From NCBI GenBank assembly GCA_951640165.1, contig OX621246.1:4365001-4429000 (forward strand): a DNA stretch of 64,000 nucleotides. The letters run 5' to 3'. The stretch is from Pseudoips prasinana. Taxonomy: Eukaryota; Arthropoda; Insecta; Lepidoptera; Nolidae. Every line of letters begins with the position of its first letter. The stretch's first letter is position 1. A program made the position numbers and the translations under genes. Positions 32,735-44,000 of this stretch are shown here, one piece after another. Under the pieces are notes generated by a model that worked only from the letters and a program-made list of their open reading frames with translations, was not told where the DNA came from and made no database searches.

Positions 32735-33205
32735 GCCTGTTTGACGGGGCCAGCAAATGCTTGCTTTTCATACCGGAGGTTGTAGGTCCGATTCCCACCC
32801 AGGGGCTCTACCGGCTAAGTGGCCGAACATCGATTTCTTAAATGGCGTATATATAAAAGTTAAAAATGATTTAATCAATTGTTAAATCGGCTTCCATGAG
32901 CACACGTGACGTCATAAATGGTCCGGAATCGATTGTCAACGTTGAAGCCGATTTAACGATTGATTAAGTAACTTTTAAACTTTATTTATTTGAACTCCAT
33001 TTAAGAAATCGATGTTCGGCCACTTAGCCGGTAGAGCCTCAGGACAGATATTTGTGACCACAAACATGTCTGTTTATCCTGAGTCTGGGTGTAGGTAATT
33101 ATTTATATACTTAAGTATGTATTTACAAAAGAAAAGTAGTATCTACTCTGCTTAGTTTGGGATCAGGTGGCCGTGTGTCAATAATGTCCCAGGATATTAT
33201 ATTAA
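32735..33205 (+). repeat. SINE family 1, diverged, split by a MITE
   Basis: A head with GGTCCGATTCCCACC (B-box) lies at 32770-32799. The tail GGACAGATATTTGTGACC, CTGAGTCTGGGTGTAGGT, GCTTAGTTTGGGATCAGG lies at 33041-33205. MITE A copy 4 (32800-33040) sits precisely between them. Confidence 0.62.
32800..33040. mobile_element. Palindromic MITE, family A copy 4
   Basis: Same arms (AGGGGCTCTACCGGCTAAG and inverse) around CACGTGACGTCATAAATGG. Because it interrupts a SINE, the empty site can be read as ...CCCACC-CAGG-ACAGAT, giving a 4-bp CAGG duplication and element ends GGCTCTACC...GGTAGAGCCT. Confidence 0.85.
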
Positions 33206-34632
33206 GTATATTATAATGTAGCGGAAACTTTCAACATAAAGTTGCTCTTCTTCAAAACGTCGGACTAAATCAAAATTTGTCATACTTATCAAGGACCGTT
33301 GCTAATTAAATATTTTACAGTTTTATACAGACCCGTTAGATAATTAGAATTAGCGATTAATTGTTCCCCTATAACTGGCAGAGTGTTGTGTAAGTTGTGT
33401 TACACAAAGCAAGCATTGGGTTATAATAAATAATAATAATAAAGTTATTTATTCAAGTTACCAAAGACTCAAAATTGTTAGTAATACATAAGACTTATTC
33501 TATGTTATGAGATAGACGAAATAAATGTTAAAAAGCTAAAAATACCCTTTTATAGAAAAACCAACTTAAAAAATAAATACTTAAATTTTTAAATTAACAC
33601 AATTTTTTATCGAAAATCCAACATTTTTTTTGAATAAATAATATTTAGAAAAAGTTTATTATTATTTTGCGGCTAGCTCCATTGTAAGAAAGAGAAATAC
33701 GAAAAACAAATCGGCCTCCGTACGGACCATTATGTGGAAAACGGTAAAGTATTAACGTTATGAAAATCTAGAATCTCCTACATTGATCTTTATTAGATAA
33801 ATGAAAGTCCAAAAACATTGCAATATAGACAGCATTAGGTAATATTGTGAATTAAAAGACAAAGGGTGACACTCAAATCTATTTAAGAAAGTTACTTACC
33901 TATTTTATTCGCAGTAAAACTTTACCTAAACTCTAAAAACTCGCGGGTTTTTATGTATTTGAATTTTTGAACATATTTTGGTGAAATTTAGAGTTCTATT
34001 AAAATTCCATGTTCAATGGCAAAGTGGGCATTTATTTTAGTGACACCCACAACTCATGAAATAGAAGTTCAAATACCGTCTTAAACTGCCACAGCATTCT
34101 CCGTAGCGCTAAACATTACCGGATGCGAGCGGTGCAATACCTTAGTGGAGCATTATCCCCGTTTACTTATGCACTAGACTCCATCCAGATTGACATCAGA
34201 GTCCATTATGGGCCACGGTCACTATATTCATTTGTTCGACGATTATCTTCGATCAATAATAGTACTATTATTGATCGAAGATGATAGTAGTAAAAAAATG
34301 TGTCGTGAGATCAAATTTGCAACGATTAGCTAACATAATTATAGCTAAATCAGATCATACTGATACATTTAGAAAAAAATACATTTAATCAGCTATAAAG
34401 ACATACAGGAAATAATAATACTCAACAATATAGTGGGTATATATTACCAACAACCTACACATAACTAGAAATAAAGAATTTAGATATAAGAACATTTTGT
34501 TAAAATATAACAATTGATATTTTCCATTAACGGTTTTTAGCGATGATTTTCAAGGTCGAGACATTAAAAAGCCTTTGAAAGCTTAGTAACCAGTAGAAAT
34601 TAAATAAAGATAATGATAAAGTCTGGTACAAT
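33206..34632. other. No recognisable gene; 38-bp perfect palindrome
   Basis: AT-rich sequence. Bases 34245-34282 form a perfect palindrome (ATCTTCGATCAATAATAG and its inverse). No ORF above noise. Confidence 0.45.
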
Positions 34633-35179
34633 GGTTCACCCTTGTTTGATAGAACAACGTTTGATATAATATTACTAAATCGAACAACGTTTAAGAAAAT
34701 CATCACTTTGTATAATATCGTTTGACAGAATTTTCAGTTCATCGAATATTTACTTGCTATAACAACATTTGCGCTAATGATCAAAAGGTATTCAGAACTT
34801 TTTTCTTCATAACATTCTATTATCATATTGCTTTAATTAAAAAATTTATATAATACTGTCTATTTTCTAACAAAGATTAGTTTGTGGCGCTTCGCCGGCC
34901 GCTGCCGCGGCACGCTTGCTTCGCTCGCTCAGCTCGCGCGTTGTTGTGGTCACCGTTCTAACCTAACCTACTTGACTGGTAGCAAGAGTCGCATTTTGAA
35001 GATTCGGCGAAATTAAATTAGGTCAAATGAAATTAGTTTAAATAAATAATTACGCTAAATAAAAATTTACCAATGAATTATTCGGTCAATTTAATAATTC
35101 TTCGAAATGACTTTATTGCAACTAAAATTCGATTTAGTAATATTATATCAAAAGTTGTTCTATCAAACAAGGGTGACCC
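34633..35179. mobile_element. MITE with ~50-bp inverted ends
   Basis: Left end TTCACCCTTGTTTGATAGAA, continuing through TTTGATATAATATTACTAAA. The right end is the inverse with few mismatches. About 547 bp and non-coding, with a G+C-rich patch (34887-34945: CGCTTCGCCGGCCGC, CTCGCTCAGCTCGCGCG). The target duplication is not clear. Confidence 0.7.
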
Positions 35180-35641
35180 TGGTAGAATACGATAACCACG
35201 TAATAACTTAGGGATGATAATGAGAAATGCTGTGAAATAATTACTTTTCTACCGCCACAGCACGAAGTTTCTTTTTACCCCGGACTATATACGGAAGATC
35301 TTGGCTATTTGGTAAAATAAATATATTTTAACTGTGGCAGTAATAGTTTGTGAAAGTCAGAGCTGGGGTTTTGGCACCAACGCGGAAAAAGACGCATCAT
35401 CATCGCATTGTTTCATTTTCTAAAACTGGTGTAAATACAAGTTTTTATGTGTAAATATGGTGGATTTTTAGACATAACATCATGGACAACGTACACAAGT
35501 GGAGGAAAGTGCCATATTGCCGTGAATTGCGATTTTCTGTGTTGAATCTAAATCTCCATATAAGCCTGTAGTAAAGTCTCCACTGCTTTACTGGGGTACG
35601 ACAAGGACTACGTATGACTTTACTGTGACGGGCTTGACATG
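35180..35641. other. No recognisable gene
   Basis: Nothing assigned. It contains the left flank of the LINE insertion at 35651. Confidence 0.35.
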
Positions 35642-35647
35642 ACGAAA

Positions 35648-35681
<34 letters not shown>

Positions 35682-36817
35682 TATATAATCTGCAATCAGT
35701 CGCAAGACTATAAGCGGATGAGTTAAGTGGGTATGGCTTTCAGGCGACGAGACCAGTGTCTCGACTGCCATCCTAGAATACATCCCTCCTTTTCAGCCTT
35801 TTCATCGCTACGGAGGGGATTAGAAGATCATTGGCCAAGGTATTTGGATGGACCGAGAGCCGATCAGTATATTTCCTATTGAATTTCTCAATTTCAGACT
35901 GAATAGTGGGAACACCAAGATATTCGTGGATCTCGTCATTTCTGGAGAACCATGGGGCAGCTGTGATGGTACGCAGAATGTTGTTTTGGACACGTTGAAT
36001 GAGCATGACATTGCTTTTACTAGCAGAGCTCCAGAGTGGGATTCCATAGGTCCAGATGGGCTTCAATACGGCGTTGTAGATCAGAAGCTTGTTATCCGTT
36101 GAAAGAACAGAGTTTCTACCCATAAGCCAGTGGAGGTTTCGGAACCTATGATTGATTTCATCCCGTTTCTTCATAATGTGATAGGTCCAGGTGAGCCTTC
36201 TGTCTAAGTTAAAACCCAGATATTTTACAGTCTCAGACTCTGGTAAAACATCAGGACCAAGTTTGACAGGAGGGCAATTTCCCCTTCTTAAAGTAAATGT
36301 GATGTGGTTCGATTTTTGAGCACTTGCCCGGATGCGCCACTTGCTCATCCATACATAGGTCTCATCTAGCAGGTTTTGGAGCTTATTACTAGCTTGTGCT
36401 GGGACCTCATCGCTTGCAAGATAGGCTACATCATCAGCATATGTTGCCACAGTCACATCTTCAGATACTGGTAAGTCTGAGGTAAATATGTTATAAAATA
36501 CAGGACCAAGTACGGAACCTTGAGGAACGCCAGCTTGAATTTTTCTCAGTGTAGATCTGGCATCTCTCTGTTTCACTCGAAAAAGCCTGTCTTCAAGGTA
36601 GGACTTAATGATGAGGTAGAGAGAATGGGGAAGTTTATTTTTCACTTTGCACAGTAGCCCTTTGTGCCAGACTCGATCAAATGCCTGCTGAACATCTAGG
36701 AATGCCGCTGAGCAGTATAGTTTCATTTCAAAGCAACGTCTGATCTCATGATGAACCCGGTGCATTTGCTCAATTGTCGAGTGCTGTTTCCGAAACCCGA
36801 AACCCGAAACGAAAATA
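35642..36817 (-). mobile_element. 5'-truncated Jockey-type LINE with target duplication
   Basis: The insert 35651-36808 has its poly(A) as a T-run (35651-35679) on the left and is bounded by the 9-bp duplication ACGAAAATA at 35642-35650 and 36809-36817. It is truncated inside the RT fingers. The insertion lies about 290 bp upstream of the DHX38 start codon, in the opposite orientation, so it may lie in or next to the promoter. Confidence 0.88.
35773..36795 (-). CDS. Jockey-type reverse transcriptase, truncated
   Basis: An open frame of about 340 codons without a native start. It enters at FRKQHSTIEQMHRV (36795) and shows AAFLDVQQAFDRVWHKGL (catalytic D), RKIQAGVPQGSVLGP, VATYADDVAYLA (catalytic DD), QKSNHITFTLR, YLGFNLDRRLTW, then KLLIYNAVLKPIWTYGIPLW, the Jockey-clade thumb wording, to a stop near 35773. 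The endonuclease and the first RT motifs are missing through 5' truncation. No internal stops, so the copy is young. It cannot act alone. Confidence 0.85.
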   Translation of the reverse strand, partial: FRKQHSTIEQMHRVHHEIRRCFEMKLYCSAAFLDVQQAFDRVWHKGLLCKVKNKLPHSLYLIIKSYLEDRLFRVKQRDARSTLRKIQAGVPQGSVLGPVFYNIFTSDLPVSEDVTVATYADDVAYLASDEVPAQASNKLQNLLDETYVWMSKWRIRASAQKSNHITFTLRRGNCPPVKLGPDVLPESETVKYLGFNLDRRLTWTYHIMKKRDEINHRFRNLHWLMGRNSVLSTDNKLLIYNAVLKPIWTYGIPLWSSASKSNVMLIQRVQNNILRTITAAPWFSRNDEIHEYLGVPTIQSEIEKFNRKYTDRLSVHPNTLANDLLIPSVAMKRLKRRDVF

Positions 36818-37103
36818 AATGAAATAATAATATATTTTACGGAAGGCTCATAAGGCCGAAGAAGCCAGAGCCGTAAAACTGAAGTAAAAAATAAAAGTCA
36901 GAGCACTCAGAGCTGTCAACTGTCATTTCAATGTCATGGCTGTCAATTTTATGGATAGCCGATAGCGTCTTATTTGTCTATCGCTGTTTTGCAATTTATT
37001 TATTTATAAATAACTGTTCAAGACACTAGCGTTTAGTGAAATCAATAAAATGAGGTGCATTTTAAGTGTTGTTTAAATTTAAGTTTGGTATAAATTGTGA
37101 ATC
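36818..37103 (+). promoter_or_regulatory. DHX38 promoter and 5' UTR region
   Basis: The only sequence between the Jockey insertion and the DHX38 start. It carries an inverted pair TTTTACGGAAGGCTC/GAGCCGTAAAA (36836-36876) and two CTATCG-type motifs (CCGATAGCG at 36958-36966, CTATCGCTG at 36979-36987). No TATA box is convincing. The transcription start cannot be placed by eye. Confidence 0.45.
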
Positions 37104-37438
37104 ATGTCAGAAAGTGATGAAAACTTGCATCGTTTGGAGGGAACTTCGGGCGATGCTCCTGGCGGGCTTATAATAAAAAAGAAAGAACAAACAGAGGAGT
37201 TTAAGTTTGCTAGGCCTTCTTTACTTGGCTTAGATAAGTTGGCAGCGGCTAAGAGGAAGCAGAACCGCCTGATTTCTTTCCAAGATGATACTAACGATGA
37301 CGAAGATGAAGAAAGTAAAAGTGATGAAGGTTCCACCGTGAAGGAACGTAAATATAGGAAACAGAATGAAGAGACGCCGACATATACTGGAGGTATATCG
37401 GAACAGGCCAGGGAGCGTATGCTGGAACGATTACAAAG
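37104..37438 (+). CDS. DHX38: DHX38/PRP16 exon 1 (residues 1-112)
   Basis: DHX38 (yeast Prp16, fly l(1)G0007) is the nuclear DEAH-box ATPase that remodels the spliceosome for the second step of splicing. This exon gives the conserved N-terminus: HRLEGT at 9-14, GGLI at 20-23, [11 protein letters not shown] at 37-47, an acidic stretch at about 66-80, and [17 protein letters not shown] at 90-106, which matches the ETPSHPGGVSEE-type motif of animal DHX38. The start ATG is the first in frame after an upstream stop-rich region, with context GAATCATGT. The exon ends AAAG|GTAATT in phase 2. The next coding exon is about 21.9 kb away, an unusually large gap filled with transposons. Confidence 0.9.
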
Positions 37439-37977
37439 GTAATTGGAAAATATATATTGAGTTTATTTACCATGTTCTAGTCAACTCTTGAGCGTTCTGA
37501 GTTACTCTTTCATCCTGACGCTGTTAAGTGTGCATCACTTTAAAATTCATGATTCCTCCTTTCTATTTTGTTATAGCCAGATGTTTTACTCTTTTTATAA
37601 CAATATTGTGGAATCTGATAAGAAAAATTTAGTTATAGGTATATTTAAGAAAAATATTAGGCAGAGTTTAGAGTCACAATTTCCTGGTGACCTGTACTAC
37701 AGATTTGTACTACTTACCTTAGGCACCAGTATTCTACAACCTGTTATGTTCCTATAACCTGGATAGTGTTATTATTTGTAGATCATTATGGTTTGTACTG
37801 CCAAAAAATTGCTGTGATTGCTGTCTATGCATTGGGCTTTTAATAGCTTGAGTTGAGTACAAATATTGAATACTTCACCATTATATAATTAATACTCTTC
37901 TAGGACTCTATGCGTAACTGTCATATGATTACTTTATGAAATAATGTATAAGTATTATTATTATGTGAGCTAACAAT

Positions 37978-38072
37978 GTGCCTGGTACCCATAGTACAAG
38001 CTTTGCTTTGTTTGGGGCTAGGATGATCTGTGTGACATTGTCCCTACATAATATTATAATATTATATTATTA
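37978..38072 (+). repeat. SINE family 1, 3' part only
   Basis: GCCTGGTACCCATAGTACAA, then TTTGGGGCTAGGATGATCTG and an (ATT)n tail. Only the last 95 bases are present, 130 bp upstream of a full copy in the same orientation. Confidence 0.75.
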
Positions 38073-38204
38073 CCTTTATACTAAGATAATTTACAGGGTA
38101 TTATTCGATCTCAGACTTATATTTCACCAACTTCATGATCATATTTTAAATAGTGCTTATTAATTCCTGTGTTAACAATCAGAATAACTAAAGTTGACTT
38201 TGAT

Positions 38205-38459
38205 GGTCACCATAGCCTAGTTGGTAGTGCTCCTGCCTACGAAGCTGGTGGTCCTGGGTTCGAATCCCGGTAAGTGCAAATATTTGTGTGATGAGCACGA
38301 ATATTTGTTTCTGAGTCATGGATGTTTTCTATGTATACATGTATTTATCTATCTATATAAGTATGTATGTCGTCACCTGGTACCCATAGTACAAGCTTTG
38401 CTTAGTTTGGGACTAGGATGATCTGTGTGACATTGTACCCAGATATTATTATTATTATT
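38205..38459 (+). repeat. tRNA-headed SINE, family 1
   Basis: Full-length copy: A-box ATAGCCTAGTTGGTAGTGC, B-box GGGTTCGAATCCCGG, body and ATTATTATTATT tail. Near-identical to 7485-7740 and 54940-55197. Confidence 0.85.
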
Positions 38460-38660
38460 TAAAATCCCTGAAAAGCCTGCTATACCTTTTACCCACCTTG
38501 ATTCATAGTACATCAAAATATAATATTGAGAGAATAATAACATTCTCTGCCAGTCAACCTTGGGGTGATAAAATTAAACAAAAAAGAAAATGTTTATTTT
38601 CAGACCAGCAGCTTCACAGAGGAATTCTTCTCCTTCTTTTCGTATAGCTATTTTCCCGAT

Positions 38661-39722
38661 ACCCGCTTGAGTGCGCAAGCCGGGCGTTATCAATACCGTT
38701 GAATGCGCACTGCTTACGTCATCACTTAGCGCGTATGGTTGAGTTCTGATTATCAATGGTTTTTGTTGTTATAAAGACCCGAGACCCTTTTGAAGTGTTG
38801 TTATTATTAAAGTTCATGAGTCAACCTTGCTATTGATGTTAAAACTACTTCAATATGACGTTTGTTTGTTTAGATAAGTAGGCTGGAACATGAACGTATC
38901 GTAAAAATTATGAATGTAGAACTTTATTATTTTTTATTTCCGAAAGTAGATCGTTTACCTAGGCATTTTATTTGTTTATATAGTGGAAGAGTTAAATATA
39001 CATACAAAAAAAAAACACATAATTAATAGTATAAAAATATTATTTTTTATCCATAATACTGTTTGTACAAATTTGCCGAGAGGAGAGATATTTTTAACCT
39101 AAATTAAAAACATCATAACTTCGTAATCCTTAAAGGTATATTCAAAATATGTTCACTACTTAAAAGCTAGATTTATAGTACACAATTTTTGTGAAAATAA
39201 TGATATTCAAATAAAACAATAACACAAACATTTGAGATTCTTTGTAGGTACTACCATTTTCAGAAAGTCTTTAGGTCAGTTTCTGATCACGTCACAAACC
39301 ACACAACTGTTTTTATTTAATAGAGTTTTATTAATTTTGCACACGGAAACCACTTCAACTAACTGTTTGGTGTCAAAAAGTTACAAAATAAACGCTTAAT
39401 AGCATCAGACAATGAGGTCACAAGAACTTGCGTACACTTAACTAGCTACTTGCGTCGAACTACTGCCGAGAGCGACACTTAAAGCATTTTTTTTAAATGT
39501 TCTACAACGAGTATGGTATTGTTATACATTTTTAAGCAATCATAGATAAGTGTTTAATGAAACAGATACATAAGTATCCGTGTGGATGAAAGAGATGGAT
39601 TATAATTTGATGCTAAAACGAACCTCAGTTTGGCGCCGAGCAAAATGGTAGTAAACTACCAATGCGCACTCTACGGTATAGTCTAAAATGGTAGCAAACT
39701 ACCATTGCGCACTCAAGCGGTT
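38661..39722. mobile_element. Possible DNA element with short inverted ends
   Basis: Left end CCCGCTTGAGTGCGCAAGCC and right end TTGCGCACTCAAGCGG are inverted (about 16 bp). The right part holds two imperfect tandem units, each with the palindrome ATGGTAGTAAACTACCA followed by a TGCGCACT motif (39644-39711). TTAA follows the right end but not the left. No ORF. Confidence 0.45.
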
Positions 39723-39839
39723 AATATAAGTTACAATTTTATATCTAAAATTACAATTTTATATCTAGATTCAGTAGCCAGTCCCTTGCCTCGGTTGTAA
39801 GCACAAGTAGACCCTCAAGTAAGGACCCTCAGAGGAATT

Positions 39840-41090
39840 GAATATTGCTTTATTTATTTATTCATAAAACAATTTACATTGTATCTGAATACAATATGAT
39901 TATAATTCAGTACACTAATTAAAATTAGATATACAAATTACATTTACATAGGTACATTGATAACAATAATTTTATATTAATTTTATAAGTCAAACATATG
40001 ATAAAATTCAATTATAAAACATTAAAAACAGTTAACATAACATAAATAAATCCACACATAAATCATTATTATAGTCAATTTTTTTCACAATATTTATCAT
40101 TTCTAAATTCTGTCACAGAGTAATATTTTTTTTATTAGGAAATGCTTCAGCCTTATTTTAAATACGAGTAAATGTGAGTTATATACAGTCAGTTTCAAGT
40201 TGTTTGGTATCTTATTAAATAATTCTGTTCCCTGGTACTCAGTAGAATGTTACTCAATATTTAGGCGCAATTTTTAATAGTCTTTCTATAGGTATTTTCT
40301 CTAATTTCTCTTACTTGCTGAGTTTCATATTTGTGTATATATTTAGAAAAGTTACTCAAGACACATAGGATATATAAACTCTTGTAGGAATCATGTAGGG
40401 ATTTTTTTATTTAATAAGATATACTAACAGTAAAGACTGTTAGTATATCTTATTAAATAAAAAATTCCCTACATGATTCCCACTGTGGTATTTTTACTTT
40501 AGTTCTTACAGCTCATTTTTGGAGGACAAATGCTCTTTGGCAGTTGTTACCTTGTACTATATTGTTGAGTTTTTTATTTCCTGTAAGCATTAAATGGGAA
40601 TGAATTTCTAACAAAACTTAAAAAATGGTTGATAGATAAGGTTTTTTATGATCTACAAGAATATTTAGGGGAAAAATGTATTTAGTTTTAGTTAGTTTAA
40701 GTTTTTAAGTTGCGTTGTTGCGCCTTGTATTGCATATCCAATTTGGGTAGACTGTGAATCTTAATCTAGAAATAAGACCTAATATGTGCACAGTTATGCA
40801 ATAAATAAATCTTACATAGCTATTACCCCAACACATTATGCTGTATCTCTACCTGGACTCCACCAACCTATGATATACAGCTTTCAGGTGTTTAATGTCA
40901 ATTAGATCCCTCAAGCTTGCATGCTGATGACAGCGATGAATCTATGGTACCCATCTCTTGTTTCCAATTTAAACTTGAATCTATATTAATAACAAAAAAC
41001 TTTACATTATCTATTAAGTAAATCAATTTTTTCACCATTTAAGTTTATATCTATATTTTCATTCTTTCGTGTTGTAGTTTTAAATAACAG
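39840..41090 (-). mobile_element. Old LINE relic (CR1/Jockey-like)
   Basis: The minus strand still reads fragments such as SSACKLEGLID, HLKAVYHRLVESR and RYSIMCWGNS (about 40920-40800), the RT thumb wording LKxVYxxLFESxLRYGIxFWG. It ends in an A+T-rich 3' tail near 39848. Many stops. The hAT element at 41106 landed just upstream of it. Confidence 0.55.
40387..40480. repeat. Long near-perfect hairpin
   Basis: Arms of about 45 bp: GGAATCATGTAGGGATTTTT, ATTTAATAAGATATACTAAC, AGT, then a 4-base AAAG loop, then the inverse ending CCCTACATGATTCC, with one base of length difference in the A/T run. It lies inside the old LINE relic. Confidence 0.8.
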
Positions 41091-41097
41091 CAAGTGT

Positions 41098-44000
41098 ATA
41101 ATAATCAGTGATCGGAGTAGGTAGATTGAAATGGGGTCATTGATCCAAAACGTATATATTAATATGGACATTCCTCCGAAATTGGTGGATTATTAAAAAA
41201 AAACCGGAACTTATGTAGGAATTTTATTCTGCCAGAGTGGAAGGAGTCATTTGATGATTTGCCATCCTCAAAAAAAGGCAGGAATTGTAATAAAATGAGC
41301 AATATTATTCGTTATTATTCTTCATATTTTATTTAACGGCACACAGTCACGATTTGACAAAACCCAACGACCAATCAGAACAAAGGATCATGGGTGGTAC
41401 AATAACCGGTTATCAGAACAATGCGTACGCCCGCCGACGACATGCCAGGTAGCTCACTCGTTTACTTCAGTTCGTAGAGTGCGCATCTTTGTTTGTTACT
41501 GTGTTGTGAAAACGTTACTTGACCCTGGCTTGTGTACATACTGACTTCTGGAATCTGCTCTAAACCACGATTTGGCTCGAATATACGGACTCAGATTTTT
41601 CACTATTGAATTGGATCTACATATTTAAACCAAGCTTTGGTAAGTAATATTTTACTAGTTACAAGGAGTATAAAGCATGTTTGGATGTACTATAAGAACA
41701 TTTTTAGTATTGTGTTTGTTCGCTTAACCTGCTGAACATACCATGAGTCTTAATATTGTTAAATCTTTAATAGAGTATGAACCAGTGAGCTTAGTGCGAA
41801 ACAAAATTATGATATTCTAGTAATGTAGTCGCAATTCAGCTAACTCCACTATTAACCGACATTTTACTGGAATCCGTATATAATTTGAATGCCCTGTGTC
41901 CTCTTGCAATGTATTGGTAAAATAAATTACTATAGGCCTTATCTACTTCTCTACAAAATATTCTACGTAACAAGCCCTTTCATTTGATACCCATATTGAT
42001 GGAATTGAAAAAAAAAACAAGTTGTCCGCCATCTTGTAGCGGCAGCCATTTTGGATTGACAATAATATTGAATATACATAATTGTATTGTCACCAGAATC
42101 AAAGGTGAATACCAAATTTTAGATCAATCGGTTGACAGGAAGAGGGTGAAATTTCAATGACTAAATTTGATCCACGAAAAATAAAACAAACGGAGTAAGC
42201 TAAATAAAATGTAATTTTTTCATGTCTTTGTTTTAGGTGATATATACGAGGTTCCATCTCTAAAACAAAGTTCAGATATGGCAAACGTCAAGGCTGAAAC
42301 TGTAGAAAAATGGATATCCGGTCATCCCGAACTACTTTACGATCACGCTAGTGGTACAATATACTGTTCAAAATGTGAAAGCCATTTGAAAACCATAAAT
42401 AAAGGAAACGTTAAAAGACATATCGAAGGAACAGTACACCAGGGAAAGTTTAAGCGGCCCGAAGAGGAATTTTATTTCGATCTTATAAAATTTCTCATTT
42501 TGTGCAATATTCCGTGGTCTCAGATGAAAAATACTACTTTTCAAGATTTCTTTAAAAAATATATGTGTTGTTGTACGTGTACTAATCGTACTCGGCCAGA
42601 TGAATCACAGTTACGGAAAGTTTACTTGGACAAGTTTTTTAAGAATAAAATCAATTCGATTCGGCAAAATTATAAAAATGAGAAACTATGGATATCATTA
42701 GATGAAACGACAGACTTTTTAGGTCGCTATATAGTCCATTTTTTAATAAAACCATTACATCCTAGCAATTTGACTAGACCTTATTTGGTAGCATGTAAAA
42801 TGCTAACTGTAGTTAATGGACAAACAATCACGCAATTTGTGTTAGAATGTTTGGAAAACTTTTGGGAAGATTCTTTTGAATCGAATGTAGATAACATTCT
42901 TGTCCTCTGCACTGATAGCGTTGCATATATGCTGTCTGCAGGACGAAATTTAAAACAATACTTACCTGAAATGAAGCACGTAACATGTTTGGCGCACTCT
43001 CTTCATCGCGTATCTGAGCAAATTAGGTTAGAATATCACGATGTTAACATTTTAATAGCAAATGTTAAGAAGGTATTTTTGAAAGCCCCAAGTAGAGTCA
43101 AAATTTTAAAAGACAAATATCCACATTTGCCGCTACCTCCCCAACCAGTTGTTACAAGATGGGGCACTTGGTTAGAGGAAGCATTTTATTACGCTCAAAA
43201 CTTTGAAAAAATAAAAGAAGTATTATCTTGTTTAAGCAGCTCTGATGCGGTATCTATTCGAGAGGCAAAAAATATTATAGAAAAAGAAAATTTAAAAGAA
43301 GATCTAAATTACATTAGAGACAATTATTTTATAATTCATTTGTCTTTAAAAGAATTGCAAAAGCATAATTTATCGTTGACAGATTCTATTTTAGCATTTG
43401 ACAACGTCAGAGATGCTATAAATCAGTGCAATTCAGAAAATATAAAAAATAAAATAGAACGCGTTATGGAACGAAACCCAGATTTAGACACACTTAGAGA
43501 ATATAGTGAGGCCATTGAAAAAAATGAAGCACATAATTTAATACCTTTTTTAAAATTTGCTCCTTTGACATCGTCAGATGTAGAACGGTCTTTTTCCATT
43601 TATAAATGGACTTTAGATGTTAAAAGAAATAGGTTGAAAATAGAAAATATAGAGAAACTCATAGTTATATATTTTAATTGTAAAGATCAGGATTACCAGG
43701 ATGCTGACATTGTAATCGATGAAGATTAAAATGTGAATAAATGTAAAATGTACATATTTAACAATAAACAATGTTGATTTTTATCTTTTTGCTTTATTCT
43801 ACCCCTTTTTTTGGTCCTAAAATCTGACTAAAATCAACCTGTTCCTTCGTATGCCCTTTACGTTTCAGAGTCGTGGTGCATCCTTAGAACAGTCTCACGA
43901 CCCCAGCAGGCATTGGCCCTCTATGGGGCCCCGTCATTTATTCTACCCTTAATGCAAATTACCATGACCCCTATGAAAATATTTAAATTTAAGTGGAACA

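Noticed and set aside
38205..38280. Possible tRNA gene
   Set aside because: A- and B-boxes are present, but the acceptor and T-arm pairing do not close and the unit repeats with a non-tRNA body, so it is a SINE head.
42278..43729. Domesticated host gene instead of a transposase
   Set aside because: Perfect terminal repeats and an exact 8-bp duplication flank it, which favours a mobile element. Domestication cannot be fully excluded.
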